Shown piece by piece: positions 1-8,286 of a DNA stretch of 64,000 nucleotides (positions are counted from its first letter, which is position 1; every line of letters starts with the position of its first letter). The DNA comes from Streptomyces fulvoviolaceus (GTDB lineage: Bacteria; Actinomycetota; Actinomycetes; Streptomycetales; Streptomycetaceae): assembly GCF_000718165.1 (NCBI RefSeq), contig NZ_JOEY01000015.1, positions 235,632 through 299,631 of the forward strand. Reading direction: 5' to 3'. The translations under genes and the position numbers were made by a program. The notes under the pieces were generated by a model. It worked only from the letters and a program-made list of their open reading frames with translations. It searched no databases and was not told the DNA's origin.

Positions 1-1175
1 GCGCACCACGCGTCGACGAGCCGGTCCAGCTCCGGCAGCGCACCGGCCGGATCGCCGCCGGCGTGTGTCACGAGCTGGTGCAGCAGTCCCGCCGTGCGCA
101 GGGCCAGCCGTCGTCCGGCGATCCGCAGGGCGGCCAGGTGGGCGGTGCTCAGGGGCGGCAGCGGACGCACGCCGTCGGCGATGTCCGGGTCCCAGGTGTC
201 GGCGAGGCCGGGGCCGACCAGTAAATAGTCCTCGACCGGGGCGAGCAGCCGGGCCGCGTCCGGGGCGCCCGAGACGTGCGGGCGGATCCGCGCGAGGATC
301 CCCTCCAGGAGCAGCGAGTCGCGGCGCAGGGCGTGGCTGACGGTGCGCAGGACGGCGGCCGCGTCGGCGGGCGAGCTGCCGTCCTCCACGGCGGCCACGC
401 CCCACATGGGCGCCTCTACGACGGCGGTCACCGTGCCGTGCCGGTGCGGGTGGAACCAGGTGGACTCGACGGCGGCCTCGGTGATGGCCGCGGCCAGGTC
501 GCCGGGCCGCGGCGGCGGTATCCGGTAGACGGCGGGCCCGAGGCTCGGCCAGTACAGGGTGTCGTAGGGGCCGAGTTCGCGCGGTATGCCGAGACGGGCC
601 GCGGAGTGCGCGACGCGCTGCGCGAGGCCGGGCAGGTCGTGGGTCAGCTCGACGAAGCCGCCGCCGACGTCGACGCCGTGCAGGGAACACTGCAGGAAGG
701 GCCGCAGTTCGTCCTGGAGGTCGAGCAGGGCGCGGGTCTCCGGCAGTGCGGCGCCGGCCGCGCCGTCGGGCAGCCATTCGGGCTGCTCCTGGAAGCCCGG
801 CCGGAAGAAGTTCCGGAAGTAGCGGCCGAGGGCGTACGGGCCCTGCAGCCAGCCCTCGTTGCGGCGCAGACCGTCGGGGTCGAGGCACAGCAGCAGGTTC
901 CAGGTGGCGTCGGCGTCCACGGTGAACCGGGGGTCGGCCAGCGCCCGCTCGGCCAGCCTGAGGACGGTGGCGCCGCCCACGGGTTCGTTGGCGTGCGGGC
1001 CCGCGACGACGAGGGCCTGGCGGCTGCCGTGGCCGACGGAGAGCAGCCACAGGGGTGTGCCCGCGCGGGAGGTGCCGACCCGGCGCAGCCGGGCGTCCCT
1101 GGGGTGGCGGGCGACTAGCGCGGCAGCCCGCTCGCCCAGCTCGTCGACGGTCGGGTAGCGGAGGAGGGGCAGCAG
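1..1175 (-). CDS. M14-family zinc carboxypeptidase-like protein (3' end cut by window)
   Basis: This is probably a metallo-carboxypeptidase of the M14 fold, removing C-terminal or modified residues from peptides; its substrate is unknown. The zinc ligands are visible: an HxxE in GPHANEP (H61, E64), a second His in SLHGVD (about 166) and the catalytic Glu in VVEAPMWG (about 254). The frame has no ATG, GTG or TTG between an upstream TGA and the conserved region. A GGAGG sits six bases before a CTG at 1175-1173, so I place the start at that CTG. A TTA leucine codon lies at 224-222, which makes translation bldA-dependent. No signal peptide is seen. The reading frame is open to base 1, so the C-terminus is missing. 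The zinc-peptidase call is firm; the CTG start is an inference. Confidence 0.8.
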   Translation of the reverse strand, partial: MLPLLRYPTVDELGERAAALVARHPRDARLRRVGTSRAGTPLWLLSVGHGSRQALVVAGPHANEPVGGATVLRLAERALADPRFTVDADATWNLLLCLDPDGLRRNEGWLQGPYALGRYFRNFFRPGFQEQPEWLPDGAAGAALPETRALLDLQDELRPFLQCSLHGVDVGGGFVELTHDLPGLAQRVAHSAARLGIPRELGPYDTLYWPSLGPAVYRIPPPRPGDLAAAITEAAVESTWFHPHRHGTVTAVVEAPMWGVAAVEDGSSPADAAAVLRTVSHALRRDSLLLEGILARIRPHVSGAPDAARLLAPVEDYLLVGPGLADTWDPDIADGVRPLPPLSTAHLAALRIAGRRLALRTAGLLHQLVTHAGGDPAGALPELDRLVDAWC

Positions 1176-1348
1176 GGCACACCTCCACGATGTGGTGCCG
1201 TCGGTTCACCTGATGTGCATGGTGTACGCACAGTCAGTCACGACTTGTCGGGTACGTCAACACCATGAGAAGCAAAGGGATTTGAACCGATACGCCCGGT
1301 GAAGTCCGGGCCAGAGATGAGGTTCGGCTCACTTGGCGAGCCGCCCGC

Positions 1349-1900
1349 TCAGTCGGTGGCGAGCCGGAAGAACATCCGCCCGAACCCGACCTGGTCGCCC
1401 TCGCGGACGACGGCCGCACCGATGACCCGCCGCCCGTTCACCGTCGTGCCGTTGGTGGAGCCGAGGTCGCGCAGCACCCACATGCCGCCCTGGCGGCTGA
1501 GTTCGGCGTGCACGCGGGAGACGGTCTCGTGCGAGAGCCGGAGCCCGCTCGCGGGGTCGCGGCCGATGCGCAGCGGGTGGCCGTGGCCGGGGTGGGGCAG
1601 CAGCAGCTTGGGGAGGCGTTCGGCCTGCCAGGCCCTGCGCAGCCGTACGGTGAAGCCGGAGACGGCCTCGACGGTGCCGAACACCAGGCGGGAGACGCGG
1701 CTCTCCGTGGGCAGGTCGGCGGTGAGTGCGGCGAGTTCGTCCGAGCGGCGGGCGGAGAGCGCCAGCTCCATCCGCCTCACGAACGTGTCGTGCGACAGCC
1801 TTCCCATGGCGACGCCGTCACGGAGCACCTTCAGCGCCTTGTCGCGCTCCGCGTCGGACAAGCGCGCGGGGTACGTGTTGAACTCGAAGGACGACGTCAC
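1349..1900 (-). CDS. DUF1707 and FHA domain protein
   Basis: This 183-residue cytoplasmic protein has two parts. Residues 10-65 match the DUF1707 pattern (LSDAERDKALKVLRDG, a GRLSHDTFVRRMELA stretch, then ELAALTADLP). Residues 90-180 are a forkhead-associated domain with the phosphothreonine-binding signature: LRIGRDPASG, SRVHAEL and DLGSTNGTTVNG. FHA domains bind phosphothreonine peptides, so it probably reads signals from Ser/Thr kinases; no kinase gene lies nearby, so the partner is unknown. It is divergent from treZ across 140 bases and stands alone on its strand. DUF1707-FHA proteins are common in actinobacteria, and the domain call is secure. Confidence 0.85.
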   Translation of the reverse strand: MTSSFEFNTYPARLSDAERDKALKVLRDGVAMGRLSHDTFVRRMELALSARRSDELAALTADLPTESRVSRLVFGTVEAVSGFTVRLRRAWQAERLPKLLLPHPGHGHPLRIGRDPASGLRLSHETVSRVHAELSRQGGMWVLRDLGSTNGTTVNGRRVIGAAVVREGDQVGFGRMFFRLATD

Positions 1901-2040
1901 GTTCGTGATTGTCGGGCAGTGAACCCCGGGTGTCCAGAAGACATGAGAACGGCCGCCATGCGCGATTCAAAAGCGGATTGATCTCGTTTGACGCACCATG
2001 GACGGGCTACATCACGGTGAGCAGACGAAGGGGACCGTCC

Positions 2041-3786
2041 GTGCAGTTCGAGGTGTGGGCACCACAGGCCGACCGGTTGACGCTCCATTGCGAGGGCGCC
2101 ACGCGCGCGTTGGAGCGCGATCCTGAACGCGCGGGATGGTGGTGGGGGGACGCGGAGGCCGAGGACGGCACGCGCTACGGCTTCGCGCTGGACGACGGCC
2201 CCGTGCTGCCCGACCCGCGATCGCGCCGGCAGCCGGAGGGCCCGGACGGACTCAGCGCCGTCGTCGACCACGAGCGGTACGCGTGGCGTGCCGAGTGGGC
2301 GGGCCGGCCGTTGCCGGGCGCGGTCCTGTACGAGCTGCACGTGGGCACGTACACCCGCGAGGGCACCCTGGACGCGGCCGCCGAGCGGCTCGGGCACCTG
2401 GTCGAACTCGGCGTCACACACGTCGAGTTGATGCCGCTGTGCCCCTTCCCGGGGCGGCACGGCTGGGGGTACGAGGGGGTCTCGCTGTGGGCCGTGCACG
2501 AGCCGTACGGCGGTCCCGAGGCGCTGAAGCGCTTTGTCGACCGGGCTCATGAACTGGGTCTGGGCGTGGTCCTGGACGTGGTGCACAACCATCTGGGCCC
2601 GTCGGGCAACTACCTGCCCGCGTTCGGCCCGTACTTCACGGACACGCACCACACGCCCTGGGGGTCCGCCGTCAACCTGGACGCGCCCGGCTCGGACGAG
2701 GTGCGCGCGTTTCTACAGGGCAGTGCGCTGGCGTGGCTTCGGGACTACCGGATCGACGGGCTGCGTCTGGACGCGGTGCACGCGCTGGCGGACACGCGCG
2801 CGTGCCACTTCCTGGAGGAGCTGTCGACGGCCGTCGACGCCCTCGCCACCGAGGTGGGCCGGCCGCTGTTCCTGATCGCGGAGTCGGACCTCAACGACCC
2901 GCGACTCATCACGTCCCGCGCGGGGGGCGGTCTCGGGCTGCACGCGCAGTGGAACGACGACTTCCACCACTCCCTGCGCACCCTGCTGACCGGCGAATCC
3001 GAGGGCTACTACGCCGACTTCGGGCGCGCTCCCTTCGAGTCGCTCGCCAAGACGCTCACGGGCGGCTACTTCCACGACGGCACGTACTCGAGCTTCCGAG
3101 GCAGGCATCACGGGCGCCCGCTGGACCGTACGCGCGTGGCGGCGCACCGGCTGCTGGGCTACAGCCAGACGCACGACCAGGTCGGCAACCGCGCCCAGGG
3201 GGACCGGCTTTCGGCCTCGCTCTCCCCCGGGCTGCTGGCCTGCGCGGCCACACTCACGCTGACGGCGCCCTTCACGCCGATGCTGTTCATGGGCGAGGAG
3301 TGGGCGGCGGGCACGCCGTGGCAGTTCTTCACCGACCACACCGATCCCGAGCTGGCCGATTCCGTACGGCGGGGCAGGCGGCGGGAGTTCGCGGCGCACG
3401 GCTGGGCCGAGGAGGACGTGCCGGACCCGCAGGACCCGGCGACCCGTGACCGTTCCTGCCTCGACTGGTCCGAGCCCGAGAGCGAGCCCCACGCGCGCGT
3501 GCTGGCCTGGTACCGCCGGCTCATCGCCCTGCGGCACGAGCAGGCGGACCTCACCGATCCGGACCTCGCGGACACCAAGGTGGCGTACGACGGGGAGCAG
3601 CGCTGGCTCGCCTTCCGGCGCGGGGACGTCCGGGTGGCCGTGAACCTCGCCAAGTCTCCGGCGGCCATTCCGCTGGGCCCCCGCGAGGCACGCGTACTGG
3701 CCGCCTGGGAGCCCGTGGAGGCGCCGGGCGCGGACGGGGTGCTGCATGTGCCCGGGGAGTCGTGCGTGGTGCTGCTGCAGGCCTGA
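2041..3786 (+). CDS. treZ: Malto-oligosyltrehalose trehalohydrolase
   Basis: This enzyme cleaves the alpha-1,4 bond next to the trehalose unit of maltooligosyl-trehalose and releases free trehalose (second step of the TreY/TreZ route). It is 581 residues, a normal length for the family. GH13 motifs are intact: region I DVVHNHLGPSGNY (about 179), region II GLRLDAVHAL with nucleophile Asp244, region III AESDLND with acid Glu281, and region IV SQTHDQVGN (His378-Asp379). The N-terminal MQFEVWAPQADRL is the usual CBM48-like start. I chose the GTG at 2041 because AAGGGGA precedes it and upstream codons do not look like the family. treY and treX are not in the window. It converges with the next gene, with a 20-base gap. 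Confidence 0.95.
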   Translation: MQFEVWAPQADRLTLHCEGATRALERDPERAGWWWGDAEAEDGTRYGFALDDGPVLPDPRSRRQPEGPDGLSAVVDHERYAWRAEWAGRPLPGAVLYELHVGTYTREGTLDAAAERLGHLVELGVTHVELMPLCPFPGRHGWGYEGVSLWAVHEPYGGPEALKRFVDRAHELGLGVVLDVVHNHLGPSGNYLPAFGPYFTDTHHTPWGSAVNLDAPGSDEVRAFLQGSALAWLRDYRIDGLRLDAVHALADTRACHFLEELSTAVDALATEVGRPLFLIAESDLNDPRLITSRAGGGLGLHAQWNDDFHHSLRTLLTGESEGYYADFGRAPFESLAKTLTGGYFHDGTYSSFRGRHHGRPLDRTRVAAHRLLGYSQTHDQVGNRAQGDRLSASLSPGLLACAATLTLTAPFTPMLFMGEEWAAGTPWQFFTDHTDPELADSVRRGRRREFAAHGWAEEDVPDPQDPATRDRSCLDWSEPESEPHARVLAWYRRLIALRHEQADLTDPDLADTKVAYDGEQRWLAFRRGDVRVAVNLAKSPAAIPLGPREARVLAAWEPVEAPGADGVLHVPGESCVVLLQA

Positions 3787-3806
3787 AGGCGTCGCCGAGC
3801 AGCCCA

Positions 3807-4754
3807 CTAGAGGGCGTCGCCGTCGGCCTCGTCCTCCCGTAGCTCCGTCACCCGCTCCAGCAGGATCGCCTCCCAGGCGCGCCGCAGCCGGGCCCTGAGG
3901 AGCGGCAGCGGGGTCTCGGTGCGGCCCTCCAGGCGGGCGGCGAGGTCGATGGCGGTGTCGCAGCGGGCCAGCCAGAGGCCGCGCAGACAGGGGCGGGCGC
4001 TGTAGCCGGCGAGGGTGGCGGCGCGGACGGCGGCGGGCGAGCCGACGGCGCGTGCGAGGCCGGCGATGTCCTCGGCCGGGTCGCCGACGACCGCGTCGGT
4101 CCAGTCGAGGACACCGCGCACCCGGCCGTCGGCGCTGACCACGAGGTGGTCGCCGATGAGGCCGTGGTGGACGAGGACCGCGGTGCCGGGCTGGGCGGCG
4201 AGCTGGCCCGCGGCCGCCGAGGTGAGCTGGTGGAGGCGGAGGGGGTCGAACTCGTCGGCCGCGCCGAGGAGTTCGACGGCACGTCCGGCCTCCCGGCGCA
4301 GGGCCTCCAGGGAGCGCGGGGCGGTGCGCGGGACGCCGAGCGTCTCGGCCTGCCGTACCGGCACCTCGCGCAGGCCCGTGAGCAGCCCGGCCAGGTCGGC
4401 CTCGCCTACGGCGGAGACGTCGTGGTCCTCGGCCGAACCGCCGGCCACCTTGGTGTCGAGCGTGTAGATCAGCCCGGGCGCCCACTCGCCGTGCGCCACG
4501 CTGGTCGGCACCGCTACGGGGACGTGCGGGCGTACGAGGTCTCGCAGGCGCAGTTCGCGGCGCCGGCGGGCGGCGGCCTCGCGGTCGGGGGCGAGGCGCA
4601 GCACGTGGCGGGTGCCGACCCACCAGGTGGAGTGCTCGGCACTCTCGACGACCGGCCGGACCTCGGGGCCGGCCGCGGAGTCACCCGCATCCTTGAGCAG
4701 GGAACGGACCAGTCGGCGGACGGTGTCCGCGGTGGGTGTCGGTGCCTGGGTCAT
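3807..4754 (-). CDS. Aminoglycoside-phosphotransferase-fold protein, probably lacking the catalytic Asp
   Basis: This 315-residue protein has the APH/choline kinase layout: an N-lobe with the nucleotide-binding VGTRHVLRLAPD stretch, a catalytic-loop segment around residue 200, and the metal-binding segment VLDWTDAVVGDPAEDIAGL. The family catalytic loop normally reads HGDxxxxN/H; here it reads VHHGLIGDHLVV, so the aspartate position after His is a glycine. Later residues (GD-H-L) align with the family. It may therefore be a pseudokinase, or it may act differently from phosphotransferases. It converges with treZ and lies 51 bases downstream of the M24 peptidase start region on the same strand, so co-transcription is possible. 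No antibiotic resistance role is implied. Confidence 0.75.
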   Translation of the reverse strand: MTQAPTPTADTVRRLVRSLLKDAGDSAAGPEVRPVVESAEHSTWWVGTRHVLRLAPDREAAARRRRELRLRDLVRPHVPVAVPTSVAHGEWAPGLIYTLDTKVAGGSAEDHDVSAVGEADLAGLLTGLREVPVRQAETLGVPRTAPRSLEALRREAGRAVELLGAADEFDPLRLHQLTSAAAGQLAAQPGTAVLVHHGLIGDHLVVSADGRVRGVLDWTDAVVGDPAEDIAGLARAVGSPAAVRAATLAGYSARPCLRGLWLARCDTAIDLAARLEGRTETPLPLLRARLRRAWEAILLERVTELREDEADGDAL

Positions 4755-4805
4755 GGTCGCGCCGCTGTCGCTCGGGGACGTGGGGACGGGCTCCTTGATT
4801 CTGCG

Positions 4806-5933
4806 TCAGTCCACTATGACCAGCTCGCGGGTGGTGTCGTTGAGGCGACGGCCGCCGTCCTCGGTGACCGTGACGATGTCCTCGATGCGCACCCCGAAGC
4901 GGCCGGGCAGATAGATGCCGGGTTCCACGGAGAAGCACATGCCGGGCACGAGGGGCTGCTGCTCGCCCTCGATCATGTACGGCGGCTCGTGCGTGGTGAC
5001 TCCGATGCCGTGGCCGGTGCGATGGATGAAGTACGCGCCGTACCCGGCGTCGGCGATGACCGCGCGGGCGGCCCGGTCGACCTCCTGGCAGGCCACGCCG
5101 GGCCGTACCGCCTCGAAGCCCGCCTCCTGGGCCTCGCGCACGAGGTCGTGCACCCTGCGTTCCTCGTCGGTGGGTTCGCCTACGTGGACCGTGCGGGAGG
5201 TGTCGGAGCCGTAGCCCTCCTTGAGACCGCCGAAGTCGAGGACGACCATGTCGCCGCGCTCCATGACACGGTCGCCGACCTCATGGTGCGGGTTGGCGCC
5301 GTTCGGGCCGGAGGCGACGATCGTGAAGTCGACCTGGGAGTGCCCGAACCGCCGCAGCAGGTCGGCCAGATCGGCGGCGACCTCGGACTCCCGGCGGCCG
5401 CCGAAGGGAACCTTCCGGATCTCCTCGAACGTTGCGTCCGCGGCCGCACCCGCGGCCGCCAACAGCTCCAGTTCCGCCGCGTCCTTGACGGCACGGAGCA
5501 TCGGCAGGGCCTCGGTGAGCGAGGCGTAGGAGGTGCCGGGCAGCGCCTTCTGCAGGCCCAGCAGGTGCATGGCCCAGGCGTTGTCGCTGATGCCGAAGCG
5601 TCCGGTGGAGTCGAGAAGGGCGGCGGTGGCGGCGTAGGGGTCCTTGCCGTCGGTCCAGTCACGCAGGCTCAGCACCGAAGCACCGGCCGCCTTCGCGGCG
5701 TCCGGGGCCTCCAGCGTGGGGACGACGAGGACGGGGTCCTGGCCGGGGGCGAGGACGAGCAGGGTGAGCCGTTCGGTGGTCGCGGTGGGCGCGTAGCCCG
5801 TGAGCCACACCATGTCCGGTCCCGGGGCCACCAGGAGTCCGGCAAGACCGGACTCGGCGGCCGCCCGCGCCGCACGCTCCATGCGGGCCCCGTAGTCGTC
5901 GGCTGTGAAGGGCGCGGGCGCGGTGCCGGTCAT
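4806..5933 (-). CDS. M24-family Xaa-Pro aminopeptidase/dipeptidase
   Basis: This is a creatinase-fold metallopeptidase of 375 residues that removes N-terminal residues ahead of proline. The N-terminal creatinase-like domain covers about 1-150. The pita-bread catalytic domain follows with all five metal ligands: Asp233 (LDFGG), Asp244 (SDTSRT), His308 (RTGHGIG), Glu337 (EPGIY) and Glu351 (RIEDI). The start ATG (MTGTAPAPF) is natural for the family. No signal peptide is present, so it acts in the cytoplasm on peptides. It lies between the LysE exporter and the APH-fold gene on the same strand; a functional link is not evident. Confidence 0.92.
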   Translation of the reverse strand: MTGTAPAPFTADDYGARMERAARAAAESGLAGLLVAPGPDMVWLTGYAPTATTERLTLLVLAPGQDPVLVVPTLEAPDAAKAAGASVLSLRDWTDGKDPYAATAALLDSTGRFGISDNAWAMHLLGLQKALPGTSYASLTEALPMLRAVKDAAELELLAAAGAAADATFEEIRKVPFGGRRESEVAADLADLLRRFGHSQVDFTIVASGPNGANPHHEVGDRVMERGDMVVLDFGGLKEGYGSDTSRTVHVGEPTDEERRVHDLVREAQEAGFEAVRPGVACQEVDRAARAVIADAGYGAYFIHRTGHGIGVTTHEPPYMIEGEQQPLVPGMCFSVEPGIYLPGRFGVRIEDIVTVTEDGGRRLNDTTRELVIVD

Positions 5934-6050
5934 CCGGGGCCTCCCTGGGCGGGTGAAGGTCTACGGGCAGCATCCTGCCCGTACGGCGAGGGCCGCGCGA
6001 GCCGGTCGGCACGCCTTTCGGGCGGACCTGACGAAGCCGTCGGCGGATCG

Positions 6051-6674
6051 TCAGCTGTCCAGCGCCATACGGACGCCGAGGAGCAGCAGCACGCCTCCGG
6101 AGACCTGCTCCAGGCGCCGGCGTACGCCCACGCGGGACAGGACGGCCTTCATCCGGCCGACGAACCACACGTACAGGCCGTAGTAGCCGACCTCGTAGAC
6201 CGCCCAGAACGCGGCGAGTCCCACCATGGCCGGCAGGTGCGGCGCGCCCTCGGGCACGAACTGCGGCAGGAAGGACATGGCGAAGACGGCCGCCTTGGGG
6301 TTGGCGAGGTTGAGCAGCAGCCCGCCGCGGTAGGCGGCCCAGCCGGTCACCCCGGCGCCCCGCGGATCGCGGTCCTCCGCCTCGCCCTTCATGCGGCGGG
6401 CCTGCCGCAGCGCCTGGATGCCGAAGCCGACGAGGACGACGGCGCCGACGATCCGCATCACGTCGTAGGCGATCTCGGAGGCCGTCAGCAGCGCGGTCAG
6501 GCCGAACGCGGCGACGACGCCCCAGAGGAAAACGCCGGTCTCGTTGCCGAGGACGGTCAGGAAGCCGGTGCGTCGGCTGTGCAGGGACCGCTTGATGATC
6601 AGCACGGTGCTCGGCCCGGGTGAGGCGGCGATGAGTGTGCAGGCGCCCAGGAAGGCGATCAGCGTGGTCAGCAT
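6051..6674 (-). CDS. LysE/RhtB family amino-acid exporter
   Basis: This is a 207-residue inner-membrane protein with about six hydrophobic segments. The family signature is near the N-terminus: FLGACTLIAASPGPSTVLI, and NLANPKAAVFAMSFLPQFV follows at about residue 125. Members export amino acids or homoserine-type compounds; the substrate here cannot be read from sequence. The ATG at 6674 gives the expected short N-terminus ahead of the first membrane segment. It is divergent from the phosphoesterase gene, with 141 bases between them that are locally AT-rich (around 6720-6790) and likely contain both promoters. Confidence 0.9.
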   Translation of the reverse strand: MLTTLIAFLGACTLIAASPGPSTVLIIKRSLHSRRTGFLTVLGNETGVFLWGVVAAFGLTALLTASEIAYDVMRIVGAVVLVGFGIQALRQARRMKGEAEDRDPRGAGVTGWAAYRGGLLLNLANPKAAVFAMSFLPQFVPEGAPHLPAMVGLAAFWAVYEVGYYGLYVWFVGRMKAVLSRVGVRRRLEQVSGGVLLLLGVRMALDS

Positions 6675-6815
6675 GGGCTCATCGTGGCCCGAACGGCCGG
6701 AGCCCGGCCAGCACTTTTCCCCACCTCGATTAATGGGAACAGCTTGAGTAACCGTTAACACTAATGCTTAGATCGTCATACGCCATTAACCGACATCCAC
6801 GGAAGAGGTACGGCC

Positions 6816-7571
6816 GTGCTCGTACTCGCCCACATCAGCGATCTGCATCTCGACGGGAGCGCACGGGCCACGGAGCGGGCCGAGCGGGTGCGCGACCGGC
6901 TGTGGGGGCTGCCGGGGCGGGTGGACGCGCTGCTGGTGACCGGGGACATCGCGGACCACGGCACGGAGACGGAGTACGAGGAGGCCGCCCGCATCCTGGG
7001 ACTGCACGACGGCGGCGCGCCGTTCCCCGTACTCACCTGCCCGGGCAACCACGACAGCCGCGCCCCGTACCGCAAGGCCCTGCTGGGCCACCCGGCGGCC
7101 GACGGGCCGGTCAACAGCGTCCAGGTCTTCGACGACGGAGCCGTGCTGATGTGCGACTCCAGCATCCCCGGGAGCGACGACGGAGCCCTGGACGAGGAGA
7201 CGTACGACTGGATCGAGGCGACACTCGACGAGTTGGACGGGAGCCTTCCGACTCTGCTGGCCTTTCATCACCCGCCGGTGGCACTGCACCATCCCCTGCC
7301 CGATTCCTACCGGTTGGACCGGCCCGACCGGCTGGCCGCCCTGCTGGGACGTCGGCCGGAGATCGCCGGGCTGATCACCGGTCACGCGCACACGCCCGCC
7401 GCGACGGCGTTCGCCGGGCGCCCGTTGGTCGTCGGGCCGGGGGTTACGTGGACGCTGCGGTTGCCGTGGGAGGGCGAGCAGGTCGCCGACCGGGACGCGC
7501 CCGTCGGGCTGGCCTTTCACGTCCTGGACGACGAGGGGCGGCTCACCAGTCACTTCCGGGTGGTCATGTGA
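6816..7571 (+). CDS. Calcineurin-like metallophosphoesterase, CpdA type
   Basis: This 251-residue cytosolic phosphoesterase resembles class III cyclic-nucleotide phosphodiesterases. All dinuclear-metal motifs are visible: D9-x-H11 (HISDLHLDG), GD44 (LVTGDIADHG), GNHD at 77-80 (CPGNHDSR), a His in FHHPPVALHH, and GHAH (ITGHAHTP). The physiological substrate may be cAMP or another phosphodiester; the sequence cannot settle this. The GTG at 6816 is preceded by GGAAGAGG at good spacing. The last eight bases overlap the tail of the convergent PDZ gene. Confidence 0.88.
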   Translation: MLVLAHISDLHLDGSARATERAERVRDRLWGLPGRVDALLVTGDIADHGTETEYEEAARILGLHDGGAPFPVLTCPGNHDSRAPYRKALLGHPAADGPVNSVQVFDDGAVLMCDSSIPGSDDGALDEETYDWIEATLDELDGSLPTLLAFHHPPVALHHPLPDSYRLDRPDRLAALLGRRPEIAGLITGHAHTPAATAFAGRPLVVGPGVTWTLRLPWEGEQVADRDAPVGLAFHVLDDEGRLTSHFRVVM

Positions 7572-8196
7572 CGACGCCCGGGACGACCGTCAACTGCTGG
7601 TAGCCGCCGCTCTGGTGACGGACCGTCACCTTGATCTCCTTGCCGGGGCGGGCGTCGGCCACGGCTCGCGCGAGGTCGTCCGCCGAGTCGACACGGGTCC
7701 GGCCGAACATGAGCAGTACGTCGCCCCGGACCAGGCCCGCCGTGTATCCCGGGCCGGGGACATGGACGCCGACGACCATCGCCCCCGACTTCTCGGCGTC
7801 CACGGCCTCCAGGCCGAGGGTCGCGGCGGCGGGCGCGGGTGACGAGGATGCCGGCGCCTCCTCCGAGGGACTCGGGCGCGCAGAGGCGGACGAGGTCGCC
7901 GGGTGCGGTCCGGGCGCCTGCTGTGGTCCGGGCGACTGCTGCGGTCCGGGCGCCTGCTGCCCTGCCTGTCGTTGCAGATCGGCCAGTTTGCTCATGCCGA
8001 TCACCGTGGCGCCCACCGTCCCGAGTCCGACCCCCGACAGCACCAGGACGGTTCCGGCGAACAGGCCGAACAACAGGGTGGTCAGCCGTCGGCCACGCCG
8101 CCGCGCGGCATGGGGGCGCCGGGCGGGGCCCGACTTCTTGCCGCCGCCGGACTCCTGACCGGGCATCGGCTTGGGACGCAACGCAGTCTGTTCCAT
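7564..8196 (-). CDS. Membrane-anchored PDZ domain protein
   Basis: The protein (210 residues) has a basic cytoplasmic N-terminus (residues 1-37), one membrane helix at about 38-68, a low-complexity linker made of repeated GPQQ/APGP units and a Ser/Pro-rich stretch (75-115), then a PDZ domain (about 118-205: VVGVHVPGPGYTAGLVRGD, LLMFGRTRVDSADDLA). The layout matches the non-catalytic ends of HtrA-like proteins, but there is no protease domain, so it probably binds extracytoplasmic protein tails. The start has GGAGG at proper spacing. Its 3' end overlaps the convergent phosphoesterase gene by eight bases. Confidence 0.82.
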   Translation of the reverse strand: MEQTALRPKPMPGQESGGGKKSGPARRPHAARRRGRRLTTLLFGLFAGTVLVLSGVGLGTVGATVIGMSKLADLQRQAGQQAPGPQQSPGPQQAPGPHPATSSASARPSPSEEAPASSSPAPAAATLGLEAVDAEKSGAMVVGVHVPGPGYTAGLVRGDVLLMFGRTRVDSADDLARAVADARPGKEIKVTVRHQSGGYQQLTVVPGVVT

Positions 8197-8218
8197 GGAT
8201 CGCCTCCGGCTCGATCAC

Positions 8219-8230
8219 CACCAGCTGGTG
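8219..8230. promoter_or_regulatory. 12-bp perfect palindrome upstream of the PDZ gene
   Basis: CACCAGCTGGTG is a perfect palindrome 22 bases before the ATG of the PDZ gene, between it and the end of the LysR gene. It may be a protein-binding site; there is no direct evidence of function. Confidence 0.3.
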
Positions 8231-8286
8231 CTCTACCCGGTGCGTCGGCGCGCGACGAGCCACGAACGAGTGAGACTGACTGGTGG

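Noticed and set aside
1275..1290. GGGATTTGAACC resembles the T-arm of a tRNA on the minus strand
   Set aside because: The flanking five-base stems do not pair and no acceptor or anticodon stem can be formed, so it is a chance match.
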